From NCBI RefSeq assembly GCF_002895485.1, contig NZ_AZRK01000002.1, forward strand, positions 231,780 through 294,403: a stretch of 62,624 nt of DNA, given 5' to 3'. The notes below the pieces were generated by a model, which saw only the letters and a program-made list of their open reading frames with translations, ran no database searches and had not been told where the DNA came from. The translations under genes were made by a program, and so were the position numbers. This document shows, piece by piece, positions 43,836-52,781 of this stretch; the stretch's first letter is position 1, and each line of letters begins with the position of its first letter. The DNA comes from Petrotoga sp. 9PWA.NaAc.5.4 (lineage in GTDB: Bacteria > Thermotogota > Thermotogae > Petrotogales > Petrotogaceae).

Positions 43836-44462
43836 CTAAAAGAATATATTAGCTATTCCTGATAATATAGATGAAATCCAAGAAGGTTCATTAGGATCTT
43901 GCTGAAAAACTATATCTCCATCATACCAAATTTTTGCATTTACCAAACTGGAAGAAAAAACTGTTCCATCTTGGGCAATACTTTTAGGAGATACGTATCC
44001 CTCTACTATCATTGTATTTCTATTTTTACCGACTTTTATTTCTTTTTCACCTCTAACTTTTAATAATCCATTTTCATCTTTCTCTTGTATTACAGAAGAT
44101 ATGAACAATTGAACTTTTGCACTCGATGAAGCACTTTTTTGATTGTTTTGTACAGATATTTGAGTAGGATCAGATGCCCCTATTGGCAAGAAGTTTCTGA
44201 GATCAACTCCTCCTATGTTGTTAACGACTGAGCTGATTGAGTTAACAGAAGCTCCTTTGTAATTGGGAAAACTTTCAGTTAATGAAAGTGAAGGACTTTC
44301 GGAAACTACAATAGTGACAACGTCGCCAACATTGAAAACTTTATTGTAATTAAACATAGAATTAGCTTCTTCATCTTTTTTATTCCATAAAGATTCTGCA
44401 AAATAGATAGAAGAAAAAATGAAAGACATTAATAGAAAAAAGTAAATCTTAGTTTTTTTCAT
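43836..44462 (-). CDS. flgH: Flagellar L-ring protein FlgH
   Basis: The 208-residue protein has the FlgH pattern: NVGDVVTIVVSESPSLS, then KVGKNRNTMIVEGYVSPKSIAQDGTVFSS and ...VNAKIWYDGDIVF. It begins with a signal peptide but has no lipobox cysteine, although FlgH in Proteobacteria is a lipoprotein. This may reflect the different outer envelope (toga). Its start overlaps flgA by 14 bases. Confidence 0.93.
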   Translation of the reverse strand: MKKTKIYFFLLMSFIFSSIYFAESLWNKKDEEANSMFNYNKVFNVGDVVTIVVSESPSLSLTESFPNYKGASVNSISSVVNNIGGVDLRNFLPIGASDPTQISVQNNQKSASSSAKVQLFISSVIQEKDENGLLKVRGEKEIKVGKNRNTMIVEGYVSPKSIAQDGTVFSSSLVNAKIWYDGDIVFQQDPNEPSWISSILSGIANIFF

Positions 44463-45399
44463 ATTCTTGGCCTCCTAACTTAATAATCAAAGCGGGACCT
44501 TCTACTAATTGACCAGAAATAATAATCCCTGTTTCTGTATTTCGTGCACTGATAATTTCTCCAAAATTACCATTGGTCATAGACCTTGCAAAAGTTGTAA
44601 CTTTTATACCATCAGCTTCAATTATTACAGATAAAATGTCCCCTGCTTTTATATCAGGTATCTTTTTTAGGTAAAGAGCATTTACTACTTCTCCTTTTTT
44701 AACATCTTTAGTTAATTCATATTTTCCAGAATTTAGTAAATTAACATCTACAGGCTTATAATTTATGTTTAGAATGTTATTTGTAGCTTGTTGGGTTAAA
44801 GATTCGTTTATTAAAGTTCCTCTTTTTAAATCTTGTGAATAAACAGGTATCTTTTGATATTTTGCTACTTCTACGATCGCAGACACATACCTAATTTTTT
44901 CGTTGTTTTCATTAATAGAAATATTTAAATAAATTTTATCGTTACTTTGAGATATTCTTGTGACATCTGCACTCACAATATTATTAGGTACATTTGTTAT
45001 ATTTATATTGTTTATGATAAGTTCTTTGTCGTATTCCTTAATAGTATCTCTTATAAAACTTTCTAAATTTATATATTCTAAATTATTTGTCGAATCTTTT
45101 TTATATATAATTTCAATAACTTCTGAGTCAAAAACTATTTCGTATTCTTCATAATAGCTATTTAATAAACCAAATAAAATTTTGAAAAGATCTTCTTTTT
45201 TATAAACGAGTTTATCGTTAACAATATAAGATATTGTTCTGTCAACCTTTATGTCTTCAAAGATATCTTTCAAGCTGAAAACTCGGTCTTCTGAAACAAT
45301 TAAAGAAGGTACATGAAAAATTGTTTTAGAAAAAACGGATGAAAATAACTGGAAAAATAATAAAATAGTCAAAAATTTTAGTTTCAGAGTAACCACCAC
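44449..45399 (-). CDS. flgA: Flagellar P-ring chaperone FlgA
   Basis: The 316-residue secreted protein ends with the SAF/FlgA domain (VYSQDLKRGTLINESL..., GKYELTKDVKKGEVVNALYLKKIPDIKAGD, GPALIIKLGGQ). FlgA assists assembly of FlgI in the periplasm. It is longer than enteric FlgA through a poorly conserved N-terminal region of about 170 residues. The exact start is uncertain: GTG codons at 45399 and 45396 overlap the GAGGTGG motif, and a non-ATG start slightly further in is possible. Confidence 0.88.
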   Translation of the reverse strand: MVVTLKLKFLTILLFFQLFSSVFSKTIFHVPSLIVSEDRVFSLKDIFEDIKVDRTISYIVNDKLVYKKEDLFKILFGLLNSYYEEYEIVFDSEVIEIIYKKDSTNNLEYINLESFIRDTIKEYDKELIINNINITNVPNNIVSADVTRISQSNDKIYLNISINENNEKIRYVSAIVEVAKYQKIPVYSQDLKRGTLINESLTQQATNNILNINYKPVDVNLLNSGKYELTKDVKKGEVVNALYLKKIPDIKAGDILSVIIEADGIKVTTFARSMTNGNFGEIISARNTETGIIISGQLVEGPALIIKLGGQEYEKN

Positions 45400-45453
45400 C
45401 TCAGTTGTACTGTTAGCTTATACTTGTATTAAAAAATTCTATCTTGCTAACAA

Positions 45454-46239
45454 TTACCTCTTGATGTTTGAAACTGTTCTTAACATTTCATCAGCAGTGG
45501 TGATAGTTTTTGAATTTATATCGTATGCTCTTTGAGCAATTATCATATCCACCATTTCTTTAACTACATCCACGTTAGATTTTTCTAAATAACCTTGTTG
45601 TAATGAACCAAAACCATCTTGACCTGGTATACCTTCTGTAGGATTACCTGAGGCAGGTGTTTCTAAATAAAGATTATTACCCATCGGTTTTAATCCGGAA
45701 GGATTTAAAAATCTAACAGTTGTTATGTTTCCTACATTTTGTATAGATCCATCCCCTAAGGCAACGCTAACTATTCCATCAGGAGATATATTTATTCCTA
45801 CAGCATTTTCTGGAATAACAATATTCGGAATTAACATAAGTCCATCACTTGTTGTAAGCCTTCCGTTAGCATCCATTTTGAAAGAACCGTCTCGAGTATA
45901 AGCAATTCTTCCATCTTGCATTTGTACTTGGAAGAAGCCGTCTCCCATTATTGCTAAATCTGTGGAGTTATCTGTTGGTTCAATATTTCCTAATGTAAAA
46001 ATTCTTGTAGTTGCAGCTAATCTGGTTCCATGTCCAACGTATAATCCAGTCGGAAGAATAGAGCCTTGCGCAGTTGGAGTTCCCGCTTCTTTGACCGGTG
46101 AATAAAGTAAATCTTGAAATTCGGCTCTTTGTTTTTTATATCCTGTGGTATCTACGTTAGAAAGATTATTGGAAATAATGTCTAATTTTCTTTGTTCTGC
46201 ATTCATACCTGTTGCCGCACTGTATAGCGAGACTAACAT
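45454..46239 (-). CDS. flgG: Flagellar distal rod protein FlgG
   Basis: The 261-residue protein has both flagellar rod/hook motifs: SLYSAATGMNAEQRKLDIISNNLSNVDTTGYKK at the N-terminus and GYLEKSNVDVVKEMVDMIIAQRAYDINSK at the C-terminus. These coiled ends form the D0/D1 core of the rod. It follows flgF by 49 bases and precedes flgA by 54. Confidence 0.96.
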   Translation of the reverse strand: MLVSLYSAATGMNAEQRKLDIISNNLSNVDTTGYKKQRAEFQDLLYSPVKEAGTPTAQGSILPTGLYVGHGTRLAATTRIFTLGNIEPTDNSTDLAIMGDGFFQVQMQDGRIAYTRDGSFKMDANGRLTTSDGLMLIPNIVIPENAVGINISPDGIVSVALGDGSIQNVGNITTVRFLNPSGLKPMGNNLYLETPASGNPTEGIPGQDGFGSLQQGYLEKSNVDVVKEMVDMIIAQRAYDINSKTITTADEMLRTVSNIKR

Positions 46240-46288
46240 CTTTTCCCCTCCTATCTCAATAAGTTTTATCTTTTATTTAAAGTAAGTG

Positions 46289-47011
46289 TTAACTGCTCGA
46301 TGCTATTTGAATAATTTTTTCATTCAAAGAATCTTCGCTCGTAATAGCTCTTTGCAATATATCAAATTTTCTGTTTGCTTCAATCATTTTTATCATTTCA
46401 TTTAAAACATTTACATTAGAACTTTCTATATATCCTTGTTTTACTTCAAATAAGTTTGTGTCAGCTGCTTCTTCTCCTATATAATAGTTGTCACCATATT
46501 TTATCGGATTATTTAGGTTTACTATATTCAGCCTTATATTAGTACCAGAAATACTGCCATCTGAAAGTACAAAGAAATCAGCTGGATTTACTAATATACG
46601 ATTGTTCTGGTTATCTAAAATATAATCACCGTTTTTATTTACAAGAAAACCATCTTGGTTTAACGTAAATTCTCCATTACGAGTATAATAATAATTGCCA
46701 TTTCTTTCTACTTTAAAAAGACCTTCGCCATAGATAGCAAAATCAAAGTTGTTTTTCGTTTCTATCAAAGTCCCTTGTTCCATATTTGGAACAACCTCAT
46801 CTAAAACTACAGAACTGTAAAGATTTCCAATCAAAATTCCTCTGTCATTTTCATCATGAAACACACTAATTTCTCTTTCATAAACACTTTTAAAGAGGTT
46901 GTAATCCTTTTTGTATCCTATGGTATCTGCATTAGCTAAATTATTTGAGATAGTGTTTAATTCGGCAAAAGAATTCAACATACCTGCAGTTGCAGAATAT
47001 ATTCCTCTCAT
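46289..47011 (-). CDS. flgF: Flagellar basal-body rod protein FlgF-like
   Basis: The 240-residue protein has the rod N-terminal (MRGIYSATAGMLNSFAELNTISNNLANADTIGYKK) and C-terminal (GYIESSNVNVLNEMIKMIEANRKFD) motifs and is a paralogue of flgG. The ATG at 47011 follows GGGAGA; an upstream in-frame start would overlap mreB and lacks a ribosome binding site. mreB is 26 bases upstream, so rod protein and cell-shape gene are co-transcribed, similar to mbl-flhO-flhP in Bacillus. Confidence 0.92.
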   Translation of the reverse strand: MRGIYSATAGMLNSFAELNTISNNLANADTIGYKKDYNLFKSVYEREISVFHDENDRGILIGNLYSSVVLDEVVPNMEQGTLIETKNNFDFAIYGEGLFKVERNGNYYYTRNGEFTLNQDGFLVNKNGDYILDNQNNRILVNPADFFVLSDGSISGTNIRLNIVNLNNPIKYGDNYYIGEEAADTNLFEVKQGYIESSNVNVLNEMIKMIEANRKFDILQRAITSEDSLNEKIIQIASSS

Positions 47012-47037
47012 TTTAATCTCCCTCTGTACTAATAAAA

Positions 47038-48042
47038 TTAATTTACTTGGACCTTGTTTAATAATTCTACATTTTCTAACAAAATTCCTGTACCTTTTGC
47101 ACAAGTTAAATGTGGATCTTCTGGAATATAGGTTCTAACGCCCGTTTGTTCGCTAATTAATTTACCTAATCCCCGAAGTCTTGCTATTCCACCAACAACT
47201 ATAATACCGTTTTTCATAATATCTGCTGCCAATTCTGGAGGAGTTTTTTCTAATATATTTTTTATTTTGTTTATAATTTCATTTAAAACAGGTCTTATTG
47301 CATTAAAGATATCTTCAGAAGTTAATACCAACGAAGCAGGCAAACCTGTTTTTAAATTTTGCCCCTTTACCTCCATCTCAAGATTTTCTTCACTTGGATG
47401 TGCTTTACCTATATCAATTTTTAGTTTTTCTGCAGTTGCCTCACCTATATTAAACTTGTAGCGCCTTTTAATATATTTTACAATCTCCATATCCATAGCT
47501 TCTCCCGCTGTTTTTATAGTTTCACTTATCACACATCCTCCAAGACTTAAAACAGCGATGTCTGTTGTACCTCCACCTATATCAATTACAATATTTCCAT
47601 TAGGTTCTGTTATATCAATTCCGCTTCCAATAGCTGCTGCTAAAGGTTCACTTATTAGATAAACTTTTGAAGCTCCAACTCTTGAACCTGCTTCTTTGAC
47701 AGCTCTTCTTTCTACATCTGTTGTTAGAGCTGGAATACCAATTATTAATCTTGGCTTATACATACCGAGTCCCTGAGATTTAGCTTTTTTTATAAAAAAT
47801 CTTAGTATTTCTTCGATAATATTAGGATCAGTTATCACCCCATCTTGAACAGGCCTTACAATTTGTATCTGCTGAGGAGTTTTTCCCATCATTTCTTTAG
47901 CTTCTCTTCCAATAGCTATCATATTTTTTTTGTTTTTGTCAATTGCAACAACAGATGGTTCTTCAATAATTATTCCTTTTCCTCTTTGGTAAACAACGAA
48001 TGTTGCTGTCCCTAAATCTATACCCAGATCAGATTTTGCCAT
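47038..48042 (-). CDS. mreB: Rod-shape-determining actin homologue MreB/Mbl
   Basis: The 334-residue actin-like ATPase polymerises on the inner membrane and guides wall synthesis. It carries the actin phosphate motifs DLGTATFVVY near residue 7 and DIGGGTTDIAVLSLGG near 155, the adenosine motif GGIARLRGL near 285 and the PLAAAIGSGI segment. It starts behind TAGGAGG and heads the flagellar operon. The upstream leader contains a minus-strand copy of the repeat element (copy H). Confidence 0.95.
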   Translation of the reverse strand: MAKSDLGIDLGTATFVVYQRGKGIIIEEPSVVAIDKNKKNMIAIGREAKEMMGKTPQQIQIVRPVQDGVITDPNIIEEILRFFIKKAKSQGLGMYKPRLIIGIPALTTDVERRAVKEAGSRVGASKVYLISEPLAAAIGSGIDITEPNGNIVIDIGGGTTDIAVLSLGGCVISETIKTAGEAMDMEIVKYIKRRYKFNIGEATAEKLKIDIGKAHPSEENLEMEVKGQNLKTGLPASLVLTSEDIFNAIRPVLNEIINKIKNILEKTPPELAADIMKNGIIVVGGIARLRGLGKLISEQTGVRTYIPEDPHLTCAKGTGILLENVELLNKVQVN

Positions 48043-48073
48043 ATTTAACCTCCTAAGTTAGTTAAAGTTAACC

Positions 48074-48215
48074 ACTTTAGAAATTGTAAAACTTACATTT
48101 TATAAATTTTTTGAATTTCAATTTTTTCAAAAATACCTCTATAACCCTGATACTCACTAACTGTCTATTTTTTTAACTTCTCTGTATAAATCAAAATCTT
48201 ATTTTATAAGCTGAT
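48074..48215 (-). repeat. 5'-leader repeat element, copy H (minus strand)
   Basis: This is the only copy on the minus strand, and it lies upstream of the minus-strand mreB gene in the same relative orientation as all others. The gene-proximal end is ATTTCTAAAGT (read on the minus strand). The 17-codon frame runs from TTG at 48130 to TAA at 48079-48077. The gene-distal half has diverged and its border is approximate. Confidence 0.8.
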
Positions 48216-48407
48216 TCCCAATTGTGTAATCGGGTTTAAGTGGTTTATATATACAAGATTTCAATTTTATTTTATTAAAGACGCTCGTATAGACCATTTA
48301 ATTGGGACGCCGTTATTGAAGATTTTAAGGACCAATTACCACTGCTCGTACAAGTACCCAGAAAGGGAGAAGATTTCCTCTCTGATTTCAAATTAAAAGT
48401 CAATAAA
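48216..48407. other. Unassigned intergenic sequence between repeat H and tRNA-Arg
   Basis: About 190 bases without an open frame. Visible elements are a direct repeat GCTCGTA (48283-48289 and 48344-48350) and an inverted repeat TAATTGG / CCAATTA (48299-48305, 48332-48338). The sequence could hold the processing region of the tRNA and the mreB promoter; no known RNA family is recognised. Confidence 0.3.
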
Positions 48408-48479
48408 TGTGCCTGGCGGGAGTCGAACCCGCATCTTTGGATCCGGAGTCCAATGCTTTATCCGTTAGGCTACAGGCAC
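48408..48479 (-). tRNA. tRNA-Arg (anticodon CCG), no encoded CCA
   Basis: Acceptor GTGCCTG pairs with CAGGCAC, the anticodon stem is TTGGA/TCCAA with loop CTCCGGA, and the T-arm is CGGG-TTCGACT-CCCG. After discriminator A the genome reads TTT, so CCA must be added by nucleotidyltransferase, unlike the other two tRNAs here. Its first 10 bases overlap the end of the ruvX reading frame. Confidence 0.93.
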
Positions 48480-49150
48480 ATTATTTTTGAAAAGTTTATT
48501 ATTTGATTGAATTCATCTTTTTTATTGTTTTCTAAAATCACTAAGTCATAATAATTTTTCAAATCAGAAATTAAAGAAGTGCTTTTTATGTTTTTTGTAC
48601 AATAAAACCAAAATATCCACGGATCCCTTGCAAATATGGAGATATTTTCTTTTTCCAAAGATAGATTCAAAGCTGTATCATATATCAAAATATCTTTATA
48701 ATTTGAAAAATCTTCAGGCAATTCAAAGATTCGTTTTTCTTCTAATTCTATAGCGTTTTTAGTATTTGATAAAAAGATTGATAAAATTAATACGCTACTA
48801 TTTTGGTCTTTGGATAATTTAATCTTTTTGGAAGATACTTTCCCTTTAAATTCGTTGTATAAGGACGAAGTAGTCAATCTTTCATCCACAAAGAAAATTT
48901 TACATTCAACAGTTTTTTTTAGTTTTATTGCTGCGTCTATAGTCAAACAAGTTTGCTTTGAATATCTTCCAGATAAAGAAATAGGAAGTCCAAATACCAC
49001 TATAGAATTTTTTTTTAGCTCAAGTTTTTGAAAATAACTTTGTAAATCAACTGTTTTGACTGTATCTTTTGGCACAGCAATTTTTATATTATCATCAGAA
49101 ACAGCTATTCCACAATGTTGTTCTCCATAGTCAACAGCGTAAATTTTCAT
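48470..49150 (-). CDS. ruvX: Holliday junction resolvase-like RuvX/YqgF with C-terminal extension
   Basis: The first 130 residues are a RuvX/YqgF RNase-H-fold domain: DYGEQHCGIAVSDD at the start, VFGLPISLSGRYSKQT, and FFVDERLTTSS with a catalytic aspartate. Family members process 16S rRNA ends or Holliday junctions. The protein is 226 residues rather than about 140; the extra C-terminal 95 residues match nothing I recognise. ATG 49150 is chosen as the conserved N-terminus. The stop codon TAG is formed inside tRNA-Arg. It is the third gene after recJ and a DUF3343 gene, which it overlaps by 4 bases. Confidence 0.8.
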   Translation of the reverse strand: MKIYAVDYGEQHCGIAVSDDNIKIAVPKDTVKTVDLQSYFQKLELKKNSIVVFGLPISLSGRYSKQTCLTIDAAIKLKKTVECKIFFVDERLTTSSLYNEFKGKVSSKKIKLSKDQNSSVLILSIFLSNTKNAIELEEKRIFELPEDFSNYKDILIYDTALNLSLEKENISIFARDPWIFWFYCTKNIKSTSLISDLKNYYDLVILENNKKDEFNQIINFSKIMCL

Positions 49151-49419
49151 CTTTTTAAAAGCTCCCATATTATGTTTTTTTCAATGATTAATGTTTTATA
49201 AAATATTCCATTATTCTCAAAAACTTTTAAAACTTTTTTTTCGTCTTTGTTAGAAATCATCAACACAGGAGAACATGCCTCTAAAACTGTTTTGGGGGCG
49301 GGGAATATTTTACTGAATATTTTTTCTTTTTCTAAAAGTTTTTTTGCTTCAATTAATTCATAATTCGTAATTATTATAACTTCATTTAAATCTAAAGTAG
49401 TTCTTAAATTTTCACTCAA
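49147..49419 (-). CDS. DUF3343-like small protein
   Basis: The 90-residue protein resembles the DUF3343 family (putative Se/S carrier-like) with an N-terminal strand IIITNYELIEAKKLLEK, then KIFPAPKTVLEACSPVLMIS in which the family cysteine is kept. The function is unknown. Translation begins at TTG 49419 behind GAGGTG, directly after the recJ stop codon. Confidence 0.6.
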   Translation of the reverse strand: MSENLRTTLDLNEVIIITNYELIEAKKLLEKEKIFSKIFPAPKTVLEACSPVLMISNKDEKKVLKVFENNGIFYKTLIIEKNIIWELLKR

Positions 49420-52400
49420 TTATACACCTCGTATGCCCACTTTAGAATTACTTCCCTTTAAAAAGTTTATCAATTTTCTTGTATCTAAATTTTCGTAAAA
49501 ATCTATTGCATTTTTCAAAATCCAACTGTCTAAAATCCTATCTTTAAAATTTGAAGTTTCTTGAAGTTTTTTTATATCAAAAGAATCTATTAATTCTATT
49601 GAACTGTTGGATCTCTTTATTAATTCACCTTCTTCAAGAATATTTAAAACTGTATTTGTTAGTTCCTCATCATTCTTAAATAAATTTTCTGAAATTTCTT
49701 GAAAATTATTGGCACTTTTAAATTTTATAAAGTCATAAGTTTTTTTGAGTACTTTTAAAGAAGGATACCTTCTTGAATGCTCATACAACATTCTAATTTT
49801 GAACCTTTTATCATATCCAAAAATAATTGTAATTTTCTGATTTCTTGCAATGGGATTTGAAGTTAAATCTAACAATTCCACAACTGTTTTAGGTACATCA
49901 AAGATTAACAAAGTGGGTGGAAAGTTCTTTGTTTCCCATGCTATACCGTTATTTGAAAAAGAGGTAATATAAAAATATGCTAAATCTCTTTTAAATTTTT
50001 CTCTGGCAATAGTTTTTTCTCTAAAATTCATAGAATGATTGAAAACTTTTATACTGTTTTCATCTATGCTTAACTTTTTATCAAGCAACTTAATCAAAGA
50101 CCTTTGCCTTTTTGGATCGTTCAAAATTAAAACTCTGCTGCTTTTTTCAGGGACAAATTCTTTAAGTAATTCAATTACATTATTATTTTCCTTTATTATT
50201 TCAAAGTTATTGTTGTTCGAAGAAGAAATTAGTATTTTATATCCATATCTTTTTAAGAGTTCTTTTAGGTTTTCATTGTAAAGTGAACTAAAAACACTAA
50301 TGTTTTTTCTTTGAAGAACATATTTTCTGAATTCTACATATTCTTTCAATTTTTTTGTTATAGGATGATATAAAGAATAAAAAGGCTCATCTAAAATAAT
50401 TTCGGAAGTTATAGATTCAAAAAAAGTTTGATTTTTTATGAATTGTGAGACTGTTAGAAAAAATATTTCGTATTTTAATAATAAATCTTCATCTTTAAAA
50501 TTTTCTTTGTTATAAAAGATGATATTTTCTGGGAAATATGTGGATACTATTTTGTAAGAATGGTCCAACAAGCTCTTAGTTCCGCTGATTATTATAACTT
50601 TCTTTTTATTTGACAAACTTATATAAATTTTTTTTAAGATGGAATCATTTTTGATTTTACTTGGAAGAAACATAGCTACATTATCTTTGCTTAAATTATC
50701 ATCTATAACTTCTATTTGAGATATTTTATTTAACTCTTCTCTTAATATTTTCGTAACTAGTAGTGTTTCATTTATTTTTTCATCTACAGTTTCTCCTTTT
50801 ATTTTTAAATCATGAAAATAAAATTTCACATAACTATTCTTTAAGTTGTAAGAATTCTCTATTCTTAAGGTACCGATCCCGTCTAAAAAAAATTCTTTTT
50901 TCTCGTCATGATTTAATTCGAGTAACTTTTGTCCTAAATCATATCCTAATACATCTATAACTAAGGAATTATCCTTTTTTAGTATACCAGAAAAGTTTTG
51001 AGAGCCATTTCCAAAGAGTCTCAAATTTTCAAGCTTTGCGTCTTTTATTAAAAAAACAGGTTCTGGATTCATATATCCGAATGGTTCCAATCTTTCGACA
51101 TCTTCAAACATTGAAGGAAAAATTTTGTCTATTTCCATATCTACGTCTATTGAATAAGAAAGGTGTTTATCACCATATAATTCTTTATAAGCGTTATTAG
51201 CGGTTTTTCTCAAATTATCTATATCTTTTGAAAAGAGTGAAAAACCGGCGGCAAGTTTATGTCCTCCAAAATCTTGAAGTATATTATTCTCATCGATTTT
51301 TTGTAATAGTTCTATAAGGTCTATTCCTTGAGGGCTTCTTGCAGAACCTTTACATATTTCTTTATTCTTGGATATCATTAATACTGGTTTGTTGTATTGA
51401 TCAGTTAGCTTAGATGCGACTATTCCTAAGACTCCAAGATGCCAATTTTCTCCACTTAACACTAAAACGGGATCACCATGAAATTCTGGATTTAAGTCAA
51501 TTTGGCTCAAAGCATACAGATAAATCTCTTTTTCAGTATTTTGCCTTTTTGAGTTGAGTTTGAGAAGATCAGACACAGCTTTTTTAATTTTTTCATCTTC
51601 CTCTATTGTTAACAATTTAAAAGCTGCGTAAGCATTTGCCATTCTTCCTGCGGCATTTATTTTTGGTGCTACTTTATAAGCGATAGTCCTCGAATTTATT
51701 TCAGAATCAACTATTTTCAATTCGTTTAGCAGCATTGAGACACCTTTGGAAGGGTTTTCTTTAATCTTTTCTAAGCCTTTTTTTACAAAATATCTGTTTT
51801 CTGATAATATAGGAACAATGTCTGCAATGGTTCCTATAGCTACCAAGTCTATGTATTCGAAAGGATTTAAAGATTTATCATTAGTCATAAATAGCGCTTG
51901 AAGTAATTTGAAAGCAACTCCTACACCTGCTAAATCTTTAAAAGGATATTTGTTATCTTCTCTTTTTGGATTTAAAATAGCATCGGACTTTGGTAATTTA
52001 TCCTTTGGTAAGTGATGGTCTGTAACTATCACTTTCATGCCTAAAGATTTAGCATGTTCTATTTCCTTGATAGAAGTAGTACCACAATCAACAGTTACCA
52101 AAATGTTGTATCCTTTGTTTTTCAACTCAGAAATAGCTTTTTCATTCAAACTATAGCCTTCTTCAATTCTAGAAGGAATATAAGTAATAACGTCAAAGCC
52201 TAATTTTTTCATTCCTAAATAAAGAATAGAAGAAGATGTTACACCGTCCACATCATAATCACCAAAAATAGCTACTTTTTCTTTTTTTCTTTTTGCTTCC
52301 ATTAAAATATTTATTGCTTTATCCATGTCGTTCATAAGGAAAGGATCGTACGTTTCCTTTTCAGGATGATTTAAAAAAATATCAGCTTTTTCGGGGATCT

Positions 52401-52536
52401 CTATATTTCTTGAAACTAAAAGTTTAGCTAAGAAATCAGAAATTCCCAAAACATTTTTTAGGTTTTTTGCAACTTGCTCTTTTTCTTTATAATAAGAAGC
52501 ATTGAGGTTCCAAAAAACCTTCCATTGGTTATCCAT
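49420..52536 (-). CDS. recJ: Single-strand-specific exonuclease RecJ with degenerate helicase-like C-terminus
   Basis: RecJ degrades single-stranded DNA 5' to 3' in recombination and mismatch repair. The first 560 residues contain the DHH phosphoesterase motifs (IFGDYDVDG, VTVDCGTTS, VTDHHLPK), DHHA1 (GGHKLAAGFS) and the OB-fold domain. The total is 1038 residues. The last 450 residues look like a worn superfamily 2 helicase, with VIIISGTKSLLDHS, ILDEPFYSLYHP in place of a DExH box, and LLIFDVPKTVVELLDL. It lacks a Walker A motif. Similar tails occur in some Bacillota RecJ proteins. Start ATG follows AAGGGAGA; a promoter is visible upstream. Confidence 0.92.
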   Translation of the reverse strand: MDNQWKVFWNLNASYYKEKEQVAKNLKNVLGISDFLAKLLVSRNIEIPEKADIFLNHPEKETYDPFLMNDMDKAINILMEAKRKKEKVAIFGDYDVDGVTSSSILYLGMKKLGFDVITYIPSRIEEGYSLNEKAISELKNKGYNILVTVDCGTTSIKEIEHAKSLGMKVIVTDHHLPKDKLPKSDAILNPKREDNKYPFKDLAGVGVAFKLLQALFMTNDKSLNPFEYIDLVAIGTIADIVPILSENRYFVKKGLEKIKENPSKGVSMLLNELKIVDSEINSRTIAYKVAPKINAAGRMANAYAAFKLLTIEEDEKIKKAVSDLLKLNSKRQNTEKEIYLYALSQIDLNPEFHGDPVLVLSGENWHLGVLGIVASKLTDQYNKPVLMISKNKEICKGSARSPQGIDLIELLQKIDENNILQDFGGHKLAAGFSLFSKDIDNLRKTANNAYKELYGDKHLSYSIDVDMEIDKIFPSMFEDVERLEPFGYMNPEPVFLIKDAKLENLRLFGNGSQNFSGILKKDNSLVIDVLGYDLGQKLLELNHDEKKEFFLDGIGTLRIENSYNLKNSYVKFYFHDLKIKGETVDEKINETLLVTKILREELNKISQIEVIDDNLSKDNVAMFLPSKIKNDSILKKIYISLSNKKKVIIISGTKSLLDHSYKIVSTYFPENIIFYNKENFKDEDLLLKYEIFFLTVSQFIKNQTFFESITSEIILDEPFYSLYHPITKKLKEYVEFRKYVLQRKNISVFSSLYNENLKELLKRYGYKILISSSNNNNFEIIKENNNVIELLKEFVPEKSSRVLILNDPKRQRSLIKLLDKKLSIDENSIKVFNHSMNFREKTIAREKFKRDLAYFYITSFSNNGIAWETKNFPPTLLIFDVPKTVVELLDLTSNPIARNQKITIIFGYDKRFKIRMLYEHSRRYPSLKVLKKTYDFIKFKSANNFQEISENLFKNDEELTNTVLNILEEGELIKRSNSSIELIDSFDIKKLQETSNFKDRILDSWILKNAIDFYENLDTRKLINFLKGSNSKVGIRGV

Positions 52537-52576
52537 ATTAAATTCTCCCTTCTTTTTATTTTTTTCTTTATAATAT

Positions 52577-52604
52577 ATTATACATTACATTGTTTAAATC
52601 TCAA
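52577..52604 (-). promoter_or_regulatory. Promoter of recJ
   Basis: Minus-strand TTGAGA (52599-52604), 16 bases, TATAAT (52577-52582), about 40 bases before the recJ start. Nearby at 52636-52649 lies a short hairpin GGAGAA-GG-TTCTCC of unknown role. Confidence 0.7.
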
Positions 52605-52781
52605 AAATTTAGTTTTTCAAAGTAACTTTTCCTCGGAGAAGGTTCTCCCCATGACAATATTTATATTTATTAAAAAATTTTTTATGTAGTGTATAATTAA
52701 ATAGATTATAATAAAATAGATATTTTAAAAAATAAAACTTTCTAAATATAATTTTTAAAAAAGACAGAGGAGCGTTTATTA

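Noticed and set aside
52636-52649. Hairpin GGAGAA-GG-TTCTCC as a terminator
   Set aside because: The loop is only two bases and no T-run follows on either strand.
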